DNA from: Cladosporium sp. IMV 00045
Taxonomy: Eukaryota > Ascomycota > Dothideomycetes > Cladosporiales > Cladosporiaceae
DNA: 64,000 nucleotides
Assembly (NCBI GenBank): GCA_001931905.2
Contig: MSJI02000539.1
Span: forward strand, 18,548 to 82,547
Reading direction: 5' to 3'
In this document: in pieces, positions 1 to 11,645 of the stretch
Numbering within the stretch: the stretch's first letter is position 1
How the letters are laid out: each line of letters starts with the position of its first letter
The notes under the pieces: model-generated
What the model was told of the DNA's origin: nothing
Databases searched by the model: none
The model's input: only the letters and a program-made list of their open reading frames with translations
Made by a program: the position numbers and the translations under genes

Positions 1-1528
1 AACCAAGTGCCCGCCTCAGGAGCGGGCTGGAAAGCATCTGGGTAGCCACAGTGGGCATCGTAGCGGGCAGCGCTGGTGTCGCTGGTGCCATCGCTCTCTC
101 CACCAGGCTTGACCCAGACGATGGCGTCGACGAGAGGGTCGCCGGTGTTGGTCGTCGGGCGCATGCCGAAGCCCGTGTTCTTCACATTGCACCAGTCGCC
201 CCACGCCTGCTGGCCAGTCGGCTGCACTCCGCTGCGGCCCTGGTCGATGATGAAGTGGGCGGGGAAGCCGTTCTGTTGGAGGAGGGGAGCGATGGCGTTG
301 ACGAAGAGCTTCTCGTTGTAGTTCTTGTTGCCTTGGGTGTAGGAGGGCGCAGAGGTGGTGTTGTAGCCGTTGTAGTTGGAGACGTTGGTCACGAGGCCGC
401 GGAGGGCGGCGGGCTTGCCGGCTTCGGTGTAGATTTTCGCGAAGAGCTTGGCCGCAGGCGCGAGGTTGGCCTCCCAGCCGAGCCAGCCTGCGTGGCCCGC
501 GTCGATGTACATGGCGACGTTGGGGAAGTTGAGCGTCTTGACTGCGTATTCGACACCGGCGATGTAGGCGGGCTCGGCTTCCTGGCACCTGGCGACGTTC
601 ATGTTGGTGACCAGATTGCCGAGACTGTCAGGCTCTGATGAGGATGTCAGTACGAAGCTTTCTTCTCGATGAATTTTAATGTAAACTCACCGATGACAAG
701 GGAGACTGGAGTCTCAGGGTACTTCTTAAGGATGGTGGCAATCGAGTCGACGTAGGCTTTGTACTTGTTAAGACCATCATCGGCGACTTGGTATTCGCCG
801 TTGGACGCCAGAGCCGCACAGTCACGGTTGGGCAAGTTGTAAACAACAAAGGCACCAATGATTGGAGGGCTAGCACCGGCAGCATTCTTCGCCTTGATAT
901 CAGCCATGTAGGTGTCCACAGTGGGAACCTTGGCTGCGCGGTCACTACGGGTTGTCAGAAAATATCTGTCACTTGGATTGCCTGCAATGACTTACAGCCA
1001 GACGTATGTGCCAACTTTGGCGACGGCGCTAGCCTTGGCTTGCAAACTGGCCGGCAGAGATGGGATTGCCAGGGTGTGAATCTCAGAGGAATAGTACGGG
1101 TTGGCGTAGATCTGCTTGCCAAGGAAAATGTTGCCTGACGCAGAAACCGGGGGAGCGGTGGTGGTCGTGCCAGTGCTGGTCCTGACGGTGGTGCTGCTTG
1201 AGGTCCTGACAGTAGTCGAGCTGGGCGTTGAGGTTGACGTGGGCGGTCTGCTGGTGCTGCTGGCGGTCGTAGTCGTGGCCCTCGTTGTGGTCGTCAGGGT
1301 CGTGGATGCGGAGCCTGGCTGGCACTGCGAGTACCCTGAGAGGAGTTAGTTTGTGCTTTTGGCTCTTTCAAGTATGTCTTGACACTGACAATCGTTGACA
1401 TATACGCAAGTGCTGCCTGCATCACAGGTACCGCTGCCAGTCCATTCCTTACCACCGCACTGCTGCCACACAGGAATAGCAGTGACAGTGGCAGCGAATA
1501 TCGCGGCAGATGCGAGAAATGGCTTCAT
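1..1528 (-). CDS. Cellobiohydrolase II, GH6 with N-terminal CBM1 (3' end cut by window edge)
   Basis: Secreted exo-cellulase that releases cellobiose from the non-reducing ends of cellulose. Exons on the minus strand, in order, are 1390-1528, 996-1335, 691-944 and 1-634 (continuing off the window); introns are 51-56 nt. The start at 1528 gives a hydrophobic signal peptide (MKPFLASAAIFAATVTAIP). A cellulose-binding CBM1 follows, with the pattern QQCGG...CVYVNDWYSQC, the last part rebuilt across intron 1. Next comes a Ser/Thr/Pro linker of about 50 residues, then the GH6 domain. PNRDCAA carries the Asp equivalent to D175 of Trichoderma reesei Cel6A. EPDSLGNLVTN, split by intron 3, carries the catalytic acid equivalent to D221. 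The window ends in the conserved PAPEAGTW stretch, so only about 20 C-terminal residues are missing. It is divergent from the sugar transporter at 3648. Confidence 0.95.
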
Positions 1529-3647
1529 GGTTGCCTGGTTGTCGCTGAGATTTGTTTCCTGAAAAGGTCCCTGGTGAAGGAACAAATTCTGCAATGTTGC
1601 ACCATCTCTTTATACAAGGCCATGGAGCCATCCCAAGGACACGGAGATGCTGCGTACGGTTCAGGGCCGTCGGCCCATGGCTCCTCCGTAGAAAGACTGA
1701 TTTCCTGGTACTACGGAGCTTCAAAAGCACGACATAGTGCAATTATCCCATCTGATCAGATACGGGATCTGCAATACTCCAACGCTTCATTAGGCATGGT
1801 TAACTTGTACAACATAGCCCAGCCTGAATGCTTGCACTATATGAAGAACTTTGTAGGCCTTCAGACGGCCAGAATGAGCCGTCTTATTGGATCATGGCGC
1901 ACATAGTTCCAGGGTAGAGCAATTCGGTTCGCGTCCGTGGTGTATTTTCGGGCGCATGCCGTGGTATAGAGGTTCAAGTTGCTTGAGAAATAAATTGGTG
2001 TACCGGACCGCAGGGCCCCGTTCATTCCTCATGGGGCTCGGAGCCAAATGGAGAGATGACCGGAGGCTAGAGAAGTCGTGCGTTTCCGTGTAGGTACTGA
2101 ACTGCCACGGGAATCGTAAGTGATTGCTAGGTGCAAATCATGTGCAAATCATTGACCTCCGCAAAAGCACGCATGTTGAAGCATGCTTTGTCAAAGATTC
2201 TGGGTCCAAATAAAAAGTTCGCTTTTGACAGTATCACGAGAGGTATCATCGAGTAGCTGTGAACAAAGTCGACGAAGTCGAGATTGAACAGATAGACAAC
2301 CGGTAGCTTACCGTCTGTAAATGCCCGTACGTCTTACTCCGGTAACCCGTGGTCGTCCCTGCATGTGCGACTGCAAAGTAAGGATTTGTCCGTGTGCTCC
2401 GTGTCACGCGGAGTATCAAGACATCTCGGTTAAAATGGTGGCTTTGCCAGATCCAGACAGGACTGCAAACGGTTGAGCGACGGCAAAAACTTGGCGCTTC
2501 TGTGAGATTGTCAGTCGTAAAACTGCGTGAAGAAGGCCTGTATAAGAATCGTGCATCCTTACCGCAATTCAATCTTAATATTCCTTGCTCCGTTGGGTTG
2601 CTTGTGTGCTGTCGCTTTTGCGGAGACGGGACACGTAGCCATGGGTGTATGGCCAGGTCATTAGGTCGTCAGTTGCGCCAAGTGCAGACGAATTTAATGG
2701 TCTGCCAGCCGTGGCCAACCCTTTTGAGCAAAGGTGCAAACACATCGCAAGAGCGAATGCGCGCTGATCTGACAGGAGTCATGGAATTAAGAAAATGAAT
2801 GTTCTTATTTCCTCGGAAGTCTTGTATACCAGCCGCATACTGGGCCCTAACACATCTCAATTCACTTCCCTGCACGTGACTCGGTCTAGCCTCTCTACAG
2901 CGTGGCTAAATTAAACCCTGCCCTAAGCTCGATGGTCACTCCCCCATGGGCACCCCGCCGGTTAAGGATTTGGTCTCATTTTCTCCACGCCTCTTCGGCT
3001 GTCATTTGTCCTTCTTAGCACGTCTCGCTTCACTCTGTCTCTGTGCCTCTCTACCGGTATCAACTGCAACATGCCTTGACCTTGCATGAACTGGTGAGAA
3101 TTATCCGGACACCGGATAGCCTTGTTGAGACGGCGATAGATTTATCGCATCTACGCTGTGTTGAAGTCCGTCTTTTGCGACACCACCCGACAGTGGTAGA
3201 AGCATATACTGGAACAAAGCTTGAGCAACGCCCCGTAAACTTGAGGCTCATGACAAGCCGGTGGAATATCAAACTCCTCCAATCCAGCGCTCAAATATTG
3301 AGCGCCATGGCGAGATCTAGCTCTCCGATGGATCTCACGCCCTAACTCCCAGCCTTACTCGTCGGTCGTTGTATTTTTCCCCAGATAACAAGACTTCTTG
3401 GATGCATTCACATACCATTCGGTACATGCTGAAAGCCAAGGCGCTCCAAGACGGATTAAATTCAATGTTCCACGAATAAGACCCCTGCTGGCACATGCGG
3501 GCTTCCACGCCACCCCATGCGACTCTGGCAGCTTAAAAGGACGGCACTGGCACATGCACTTGTTCAAGAGCTCTCCCTTGTGTACATCCTCCTCCAACAC
3601 AACCTCAACCCATCAGTCTGAGCTCGACAAGAAGCTGTGTTGCAAAG
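1529..3647. other. Divergent intergenic region between cellulase and sugar transporter
   Basis: About 2.1 kb without a supportable gene; the ORFs here are short and show no family resemblance. It serves as the promoter region of both flanking genes. A GGCTAAA element at 2904-2910 matches the binding site of XlnR/Xyr1-type (hemi)cellulase activators, and GGCTAGA lies at 2065-2071. Several SYGGRG matches (CreA-type), such as GCGGAG near 2408 and 2618, are present. All of these are short motifs that also occur by chance. Confidence 0.6.
1609..1614 (-). promoter_or_regulatory. TATA box candidate of the GH6 gene
   Basis: TATAAA on the minus strand, about 80 nt upstream of the cellobiohydrolase ATG. 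The distance suits a fungal core promoter of an inducible gene. This is assigned by motif and position only. Confidence 0.45.
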
Positions 3648-5637
3648 ATGGGTCTCCTTACTATGCTCGTCCACAACGACGCCATCAAGACTGATCCTCA
3701 AGAGATCTACGGATGGCGCGTCTACGCTCTGGCTTGCTCGGTACATTTTATCCATCAATCAATCGACGACCAAAGCTGACAAAGACAGGCATGTTTCGGT
3801 GGCATGTTGTTCGGTGTTGACTCGGGTATCATTGGAGGTGTCTTGACCATGGACACATTCAAAGAGTGAGTAGACTTACTTTACTCGTGTCAATGCTCAG
3901 ACTCGAACTGACACAATCTGTAGTACCTACGGCCTCACCGCATTGAATGATGACCCTGTTGCCCAAGCCGATCTCCAAGCAAACATCGTTACCACCTTGC
4001 AGTGTGGTTGTTTCGTCGGTGCTCTCAGCACCGGTATCATTGCTGACAAGATCGGTCGCCGCTACAACTTGATCCTTGCAGCTATCCTCGCCATCATCGG
4101 TACTATCATGCAAGCAGCCGCCATGGGTCACATTGCCGCTATCTTCGTTGGTCGTTTCATTGCCGGTCTCGGTGTCGGTGCTGCTTCCATGGTTACGCCG
4201 CTGTACAGTGAGTATTGAAATCATTCGTTCAATCAAAGCACTTGCTGATAGAAGACAGTTTCCGAGAACGCTCCTCGTGCCATCCGCGGTGGTCTGACTG
4301 GTATCTACCAACTCTTCATCACCGCCGGTATCATGCTGGCGTTCTGGATCAACTACGGCTCCAACGCACACATCACTGGCGACGCCCAATACATCATTCC
4401 CCTTGTCATGCAGGGTCTCCCCGCCGCTCTGCTCTTCGGCTCCATGTGGTTCTGCAATGAGTCTCCCCGCTGGCTCGCTCGTCAGGACCGCTGGGAAGAG
4501 GCTGCCACGACCCTCTCTCGCGTCCGCGCTCTTCCTGCCACGCACCCCTACGTCGCCGGCGAGCTCACCGAGATCAGGGATCAGCTAGACCACGAACGCA
4601 GACTGATTGGCGATGCGGGTTTCAAAGACTTGATGAGAGAGATGTGGACAATCCCCGGCAACAGGAACCGTGCGCTCCTTTCTATTGGTCTCATGATCTG
4701 CCAGCAGATGACCGGTACCAACGCGATGTAAGTGGCCCAGAAAGTCTCTGCGATTGAATATTAGCTAACATGTTGATAGTAACTACTGTATGGCTCTCAT
4801 GTCTCCATGATATATCTGATAGTCAGTATCAGGATACTAATTTGTCGCAGATGCTCCCCAGATCTTCTCCAACTTGGGCCTCACTGGCACTGAAGTCGGT
4901 CTCTTCGCCACTGGCATCTACGGTGTCATCAAGATGGTCATGTGCGGTCTCTTCTTGATCTTCGCTGCCGATTCTCTTGGACGCCGCAAGTCTCTCCTCT
5001 GGACTTCGATTGCCATGGGCCTGTCTATGCTCTACGTCGGTCTTTTCGTCCGCATCGCACCGCCGCAGCCGGGTGACCCCGTGATTCCTGCCGGCTACTT
5101 CGCCCTTGTCTGCGTCTACCTCTTCGCCTCTTTCTTCCAGTGGGGCTGGGGTCCTGTAAGTTGCTTTTGCTTATGCGATGAATTCAGAAACAGAGCTGAC
5201 GTATCATCTAGGTCTGCTGGATCTACGTCTCCGAGATCCCGACCGCTCGTCTCCGTGGCCTCAACGTCGCTCTGGCTGCTGCCACCCAGTGGCTCTTCAA
5301 CCTGGTCATTGCTCGCGCAGTGCCCAACATGCTGGTGACCATGGGCGAGGGCGGCTACGGTGCTTTCATCACCTTTTCTTGCTTCTGTTTGTCCATGTTC
5401 ATCTTTGTCTGGTTCCTCGTTCCCGAGACCAAGGTACGTTATATGGTGTTGACACCTCCCGAAAAAGATCGCTAACTGGCTTGCGAACAGGGTCTTGCTC
5501 TCGAGAAAATGGATGAGCTCTTCGGAGTTACCGAGCTCAACAAGAAGACCGATGATGAGGAGGCCGGATCTGTTGACATCTCTTCTGAGAAGAACGCCAC
5601 CACGACTGAGCAGGTCGAGATCAGCCAGGCCAAGTAA
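3648..5637 (+). CDS. MFS sugar (hexose) transporter
   Basis: Plasma-membrane sugar:proton symporter type, 534 aa. Exons: 3648-3740, 3789-3865, 3924-4207, 4259-4727, 4780-4787, 4851-5155, 5212-5433 and 5491-5637; the phases sum exactly to a stop at 5635-5637. The fifth exon is only 8 nt. Without it the conserved [17 protein letters not shown] motif cannot be made. Other family marks are FGVDSG in TM1, the loop 2-3 motif [18 protein letters not shown] (the PESPRW motif with N for P) before the central loop, and [17 protein letters not shown] split across the last intron. The length fits the 12-TM sugar porter family (usually 500-550 aa). Substrate cannot be read from sequence; glucose, xylose or cellobiose-derived sugars are all possible. 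The cellulase next door suggests uptake of breakdown products, which is inference. Confidence 0.93.
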
Positions 5638-6128
5638 GGTTTGGATACGAAGTGGATGTAACCGAGTGTGGTGTTTTGATTCTCGCGGATATGATGAACG
5701 AGGAAGTGCTACCTAGAGCAGACTCTTGATTTAGACAGTTTGTTCTTAATGAGATGAACGTGGTTAATTGACTGATTGTGCCTGCTCGCGTCCTCCGCTA
5801 CAAGTGGTGAAGTCTCATCCAGTAGAGAAGCTGGTAAAATCCGAATATTCCTGACAATCCGGGCAAAATGTGCGACGATACAATGGCCAGCCTCAAGACA
5901 TGTCTTCTTGAATATGAAGACATGTACTCTGTTGTAGACGCATAGAAGATGACATTGTTCAAGTAGAAAGCGTAGCTCGATCTGACGGCAGCACTTCGGA
6001 GATCCGAGGCTCTCCACGCAATTCTCAAGCATCATTTATTTCCTACAATCAGAGAACCAGAACCACAACACCCACAGCTGAGCATCCCCAGCGCAGAACA
6101 TTGCGCAAGCAGACGCAAATCTCCGAAA
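5638..6128. other. Intergenic, transporter 3' side to RRP46 promoter
   Basis: About 490 nt. I see no gene or RNA here. It holds the 3' UTR of the transporter and the promoter and 5' UTR of the next plus-strand gene. The short ORFs on the minus strand are not protein-like. Confidence 0.5.
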
Positions 6129-6851
6129 ATGGTTCCCCAAATTACCACCTCCTCATTGACCCGTGCCGACGGCTCAGCGATCTACACCGACGGCCTATTC
6201 TCCATCCTCGCAGCCGTCAACGGCCCCGTCGAAGTCTCGCGCCGCGACGAGCTCCCCGAAGAAGCTGCAATTGAAGTGAACATTCGCCCAGGATCGGGCG
6301 TGGGCGGACCGCGCGAGCGGTGGCTGGAGACCGCACTTCACTCGCTTCTGCGCAGCGTCGTGCTGGTGCACCTGCACCCTCGCACGTTGGTGCAGGTTAC
6401 GCTGCAGGTGGTGCAAGCGCCCAGCGTCAAGTTCTCAAAGGGAAGGGGAGATGTCGCTGTCATACCTGCGCTGGCGAACGCGGCGTTTCTGGCGCTCGTG
6501 GACGGTGGGCTGCCGCTTGATACGACTATGAATGCGGTCTTGGTGGCTGTTGGAAAGAGCGGGAATGTGATCGCGAAGCCTGCGGTGAAAGATCTAGAGG
6601 GTTGCGAGAGTGTGCATGCGATGGCGTTTGGAGTTCATGGAGGCATGTTGCTGGACGAGTCCACTGGCAGCTTTGGGTTGAAGACTTGGGAAGAGGTGAC
6701 GGACAAGGCTATGGAAATTTGCAAGGCTGCTTTCGCGGCTGGAGGAGAGGATGAGGCAATGGGCAATGGAGATGTCGAGACTGAGTCGTGGTTAAGGCAG
6801 GCTCTTGAAGAGAAGGTCAGAGATGCAAATGCTTGGAGGGAGAGCACTTGA
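6129..6851 (+). CDS. RRP46: Exosome complex subunit Rrp46 (RNase PH-like)
   Basis: Single-exon gene of 240 aa for a core-ring subunit of the RNA exosome (human EXOSC5), which degrades and trims RNA 3'-5' in nucleus and cytoplasm. The protein follows the RNase PH fold order of Rrp46: an N-terminal strand with RADGSA, then VNGPVEVSRRDELPEEAA (the VYGPxEV motif), the helix with RERWLETALHSLLRSVV, and HPRTLVQVTLQVV. The hallmark ALANAAFLALVDGGLPL is followed by the final sheet and a helical C-terminus. As in eukaryotic exosome rings the subunit is expected to be structural rather than catalytic. The ATG is in AAAATGG context and no in-frame upstream ATG is needed. Confidence 0.88.
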   Translation: MVPQITTSSLTRADGSAIYTDGLFSILAAVNGPVEVSRRDELPEEAAIEVNIRPGSGVGGPRERWLETALHSLLRSVVLVHLHPRTLVQVTLQVVQAPSVKFSKGRGDVAVIPALANAAFLALVDGGLPLDTTMNAVLVAVGKSGNVIAKPAVKDLEGCESVHAMAFGVHGGMLLDESTGSFGLKTWEEVTDKAMEICKAAFAAGGEDEAMGNGDVETESWLRQALEEKVRDANAWREST

Positions 6852-7332
6852 TTGCGCCGTTGAGCGTGCAATCATCCGAGATGTTCCCCGAGCATCACTT
6901 AACACCATTGCTGTAATGATGGGACGAACAAGGTCATATCGAGGACTGGCCCACAGCGTCATAAAGAGACAATTTGCTCGTTCTGGGTCCCACAGCGCTC
7001 TGCGAGTGATGGAAAAGCGAGCCATGTGCTTTGCAAAAGACGATCACTGAACCGCCCGCCCAATCGCCATCGAACAGGCTTCGCCGATGCCCATCGAGCG
7101 ATATGCGACCGACGAGGATGATACGATGAACTGACGAATGGAAGATAATGGTCTTGACGAATGGATCCGGCCGTGTTGGAAACAAGTGAGGTCAAAATAA
7201 AGCTTTGCGGTTTTTGGCAGGCACGATGCTCACTCACTGCCATGCCCACCGGAGAAGCTCAATTTCAACGACCTTCCACGGCTCACATCATTTCATCGAT
7301 ACGTAGATATATTTCAGAGAGACCATCACAAA
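6852..7332. other. Intergenic between RRP46 and the OB-fold gene
   Basis: About 480 nt. I see no gene. The 3' UTR of RRP46 and the 5' flank of the next gene share it. Nothing in it stands out in sequence. Confidence 0.5.
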
Positions 7333-9079
7333 ATGTCGAACACTCAAACGAACAGCTCCATTCAAGCCTTCTTCTCTCCCACACCCTCTTCCTCTTCTCC
7401 GACCAAAGCGATATCAAGCTTCTCGTACGGCGACGGCTTCACCGCACAGGAGCTCGAAGACGCAGCGAAGCCACTGCCTTCAAAACCATGGCAGCCGGAA
7501 GTCGACTATGCCGACTGCGAAATCCGTGACCTCTATCCGGGCCCTCGCTGTGTGACTTTCATGGGCCGCGTTGCCAACATCTTCGACGTCTCAAACGCCC
7601 CGAAAACCCCAAGGAGTGCAAAAGGATGCGTCAAGCTCTGCGTGAAAGACGACCATGGCGCCATCACTGTGAGGGTGTGGTATGCGAATCGCTACCCGCA
7701 TGTGCGGCTCGGTTCTCTGGTCTCGGTCTGGACAAATCACAGTTAGTGGCTCAAGTGCGAATACATCAGTTGATCGTGCATTGACTATGGGCAGTTTCCA
7801 ATGGGGAGATGGGCAACATGGCAAGCACCGCCGCGCCGTTGTTTGCTTCTCTTTTCCCAGAACGAGATCGCAGCTGTCACCTCATGGTTCATGAGAACAG
7901 CGATGAGGGTGTCATGCTCAAACGTCCCTTTGGACATCACGAAGGACGCCCAATGCCCAATTTGATGACGCTGCAGAACTTCATTGATGGAGGGTATGAT
8001 GTGATAGGGGCTAAAATTTTGGTCGTAGTGAAGAGTTTAGGTCAGCGCAAGCGAGGTAAGTACAAGATTCAATATCACTGCCGAACACGCTGTTGACCAT
8101 GTGCAGTCGAACGCAAAGATGGCAGTACAACAGAAAACATCACCATCCAGGTGCACGACGACACGGCTGCGGCTACCCTTGGGCTTTGGGGTACGCCTGC
8201 TCTTTCACCCACAGGCGACCTGGTGAAAGGAGAAAACACCACTCTTACGGACGAAGTGGCAAAAGAAAGATCGTCCTGGAGAGCCGGCAAAACGATTCTC
8301 TTACTCGATGCGCCAGGCTGCAAGATTGGCAGAAGTACTTACCTCAGCCTAACGACTAACACTATCGTGGACGTTGACCCTGACATCGCCGACGCCCACT
8401 GGCTACGCCGCTGGGCTGGCAGGCAAATGGTCCGCGAAGCTATCAACCCGCCCTTCCCCGAAGGAGTGTTCGACCTGAAAGCATTGACTTCGAGTCCTTT
8501 GCGATGTCTCTACACTTTCGCTGACCTGGACGAATGGGCAAGAGTGGCACCACAGGAGATCTTTCAAGGGTATTTGAGCGTCCTCGTGATGGAGATCAGG
8601 CTGCTTGAAAACAAGAAACGAGGCATGCTAATGTGCGGAGAGTGCTGTTCGATGCCTGTGTATGGCAACGATCTGAGTGGCGTTTGCAAAGGATGCGATA
8701 AGCAAGTCGAGCTGAGATTTAATCCGAAGATCGTACGTGAACATCCATCGCTAAATCACCAGGCTTATGTTACTGACCAAAACAGCTTGGTCAGGTCCTG
8801 GATGAGACAGCGTCTGTAGCTCCTGGAAAGCTGCTTCTGAGTGCGAAGGCATGGCGTGAGCTACTTGGTCATTCGGCCGAAGACTTGCTCAAGCTTGGTA
8901 GGCATTGATGCATTCGACATCGAGTCGCAAGGGATTGCTGACATAACACAGACTGTGATCAGATGAAGTACATTGCTGATCGCCTGCTCTTCAGCCGTTT
9001 GACGCTTTTGTTCGGCTGGACTGGAGATGAGAGTAAAGCGGGTGGGCGCATCTGTGTCTGGTCGGTCATGTCAGGATGA
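7333..9079 (+). CDS. OB-fold and zinc-ribbon protein, MEIOB/RPA1-like
   Basis: Predicted 511-aa protein. Exons: 7333-7741, 7795-8055, 8107-8732, 8786-8897 and 8952-9079, with four introns of 51-54 nt and consistent phases. After a Ser/Pro-rich N-terminus (residues 1-35) comes an OB-fold-like segment with FMGRVANIFDV, VKLCVKDDHGAITVRVWY and VRLGSLVSVW. A second region with ENITIQVHDDTAAATLGLW and KTILLLDAPGCK resembles a further RPA-type OB fold. The C-terminal part contains paired cysteines, MLMCGECC and GVCKGCDKQ, as in the zinc ribbon inside the RPA70 DBD-C fold. This layout fits ssDNA-binding proteins of the MEIOB/hold'em group, relatives of RPA1 used in meiotic recombination. Family assignment is by pattern recognition, not a search. 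The very N-terminus (NSSIQAFF) resembles a degenerate PCNA-interacting box. It is tandem with Mis13/Dsn1 downstream. Confidence 0.62.
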
Positions 9080-9723
9080 TTGTTCCAACAATTCCCACCA
9101 GCTTCACTTGAACATTCGCAGATGAATGTCGCGGGGAAAAAGTCAGTAGCTAGATCGGATCGATTTATTGGCCATATCGACTCTGTTGCGGTAGCAGAGA
9201 GGGTTGCCGCAAGGGAAGATGCTTGACGAAATAGCTTCGTTGATATTGCTCGAAACAGTTTGATTTTCCTCCCAATCATCGTACATGTAAAAGTTAAAAA
9301 AACAAGTAAAAGATGAGTACTATCATGCGATTGCAAGAATACAAGTTGTCGAGTTCAGAAGAGGCAGCATCTTAGTAAAGATGTCCTGTTTGCACGCCAT
9401 GTGAAGCCGAACTGCCGCCGAGCTAGGCTTAGCGGCATGTTTTGTTTACCTCTCGGCTGGGCTTTCTCCGCCTTCATCGTCAATCTGCACGAACCACCGC
9501 CTTGACGACCTGTGAACGAGAAACAGCATCATTAATACGAACGACACACGCGACCGCACGCGCGAACACACTGAAATCCACCAAAGTGCACAATCACGAC
9601 ACAGGCGCATCCTGCGCGGCCGAAATAGCGACCTACTCGACACGCGACACGCGCTTTCTTTCTGGTCGACAACGACACCACGCAGGCCCGCCATTGCGCG
9701 CTGAAAGGGATCGCGACAAAGCG
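9080..9723. promoter_or_regulatory. Upstream region of MIS13/DSN1 with ACGCG elements
   Basis: About 640 nt gap. ACGCG pentamers occur at 9548-9552, 9558-9562, 9642-9646 and 9649-9653, that is 70-180 nt before the Mis13 ATG. ACGCG is the core of the MluI cell-cycle box bound by MBF in fungi. The density is notable, but the local sequence is CG-rich, so chance matches are likely to be inflated. Confidence 0.35.
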
Positions 9724-11645
9724 ATGTCCATGGTAGTCACGCGCTCGCCATTGACTGCAATTGGAATGAACGGTGCGGGAGCAGCGGCTCCCAAGCGAAG
9801 GAGCGCGCGGCTGAGCGCGGAGGGCCAGGATGATGGCGATAGACCAAGCAAGAAGACGAGGGTGGACGCGACGCAAAGTGCTGGAGCTGCGAAAGAGGAA
9901 CCTGTAAAGAAGAGAGCTCGCGGAAAGGGTGAGTTGAAGGACATGAAAGTGGCGGAAACTGTAGAATGAGGGAACAGGATGTGAAACCGGCGTGAGGAGT
10001 TTGCGCTGACGTGTGGATACAGTGTACGACAACAAAGACGGCGATTTCGAATTTACGAAGCGAGCGAAACCCACCAAAAAGTCCGCAGCGCGAGACCAAG
10101 GCACCGAGAAAGCGCCCAGTGCGCCAGAACCCACGACAACAGCGACGTCGAGCACATCACGGTCAAAATCGCAGAGATCCAGAGATGCACCCGAAGAGAA
10201 GTCTGCACCACAAACGGTACAGAAGAAACCGCGAGGAAAGCTGCCCACAAGTCCGGATGATGGTGCCGCGCCACAGACTGCTCGTAGGAGCAAGAGAACA
10301 TTTCAAGAAGTGAAATCGCCTTCGCCACACAAAGCTGCGCATGCCCAGTCGCATCAAAACAACGACCGTTCTCCAAGCCCTGGATTACGACCTGTGACGG
10401 CGAAGAAGAAGAAGCGCAAGACGCAAGCCGAAGTTTCAGATGGAGAAGAGAAAACGATGAAGATCGCGTTACCACCTGCGGATACACCAATCATCAAACG
10501 CAACAAGGAGATGCGCAAGGCAAGCGCAGATACGAATCGCCGAAGTAGTTCTGGAATGAGGGGAAGACGTGCCAGCAGTTTGATCGATGAAGGGCGAGGA
10601 AATGGTGAGTTTTGACGAAATGCCCCTAGAAAGCAGCCTTGGAAGCAGTGTTTGATATCTGAAAGCAGTGCTACAAGGCAGCTTCACGTCTCATGCTGGC
10701 AAAGATTGTGCTAACGGTGTCTCTTTTGCAGCACTGCCACATCCTGAAGTCCCTACTGCGGAATTTTACAAGCACATCTCAGCCGACCTCACAGAACCAC
10801 GGCGAATGCGATGTTTGCTTGGTTGGTGTGGCAGCAGGGCTCTGCAAGCCAAGCCAGATGCACCCAAAGATAGCTCAAAGGAGGCAAATGCGGAGTTTCA
10901 AGCATTGCAAGCAGGTGTGCAAAGAATTTTCACTTCTTTACTGGTTTTTTTGAGTATCCACTGACATTTATCTAGCCCGTGTGATCCAGGCAGAGCTCTC
11001 TCAAGATTTGGTGTCAAAGGGCACTCTCAGCGACTGGTTTTCAAGGGACGACGAGCCGCAGGTGCAAGTGGCATTGCGAAAGAAGCCAAACCCACGGAAT
11101 ATTGCAAATGCCGCAAAGGCTGAGGAGCTAGAGCGAGAGCTCGAAAGGTGTGTGGCATCAGCTGGGATTACTTTCCAGCGAAGAAACTAACATTGTGCAG
11201 ACTAAAGAAAGAACGTCAAGAATGGGACAATCTCGCAAAATCGGCAGTACCAGCGCCAACTCCCGAGAAACAACAAGCGACTCCAGATACAGAACCAGCC
11301 ATCCGTGGACTGTCACCAATCAACTCAGACCTTCTCAGCAGTCCCGATCGCGCCATATTCGCCCAGCTGAACGAACTCTCAACATCGTCATCCGCACCAA
11401 CCGCGCTCCAAAAACGCCTTCAAACCGTTTCTTCAAACCTCGAGTTTTCCATCGATCAGCTCGCGCAAGGCGTTCACGCTATGGCTACGACTCGAGAGAC
11501 GGCTGAACGCGTGGCAGATCGATCTCTCAAAGACGCCACGGATATCTTGGAAGAGCGCAATAAGGAGAAGAAGCAGAGGGACGGAAGCATCGAGCCGATG
11601 GGTGCACTTCGTGGTCTGGCCAAGGTGCTCAATCGGGGGAAGTGA
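9724..11645 (+). CDS. Kinetochore protein Mis13/Dsn1 (Mis12 complex)
   Basis: Subunit of the Mis12/MIND complex that links the inner centromere to the Ndc80 complex; about 528 aa. Exons: 9724-9928, 10023-10604, 10732-10914, 10976-11147 and 11201-11645, with phases consistent to the TGA. The N-terminal half is basic and disordered, with several KKxRK clusters usable for nuclear import. The diagnostic Mis13 segment is NRRSSSGMRGRRASSLID followed, across intron 2, by ALPHPEVPTAEFYKHISAD. Next come ARVIQAELSQDLVSKG and the tryptophan motif TLSDWFS. A predicted coiled coil (AEELERELERLKKERQEWDNL) is rebuilt across intron 4. The chosen ATG is the first that keeps a compact start; the upstream in-frame stretch has no protein character. 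It is convergent with the IDO gene. Confidence 0.88.
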
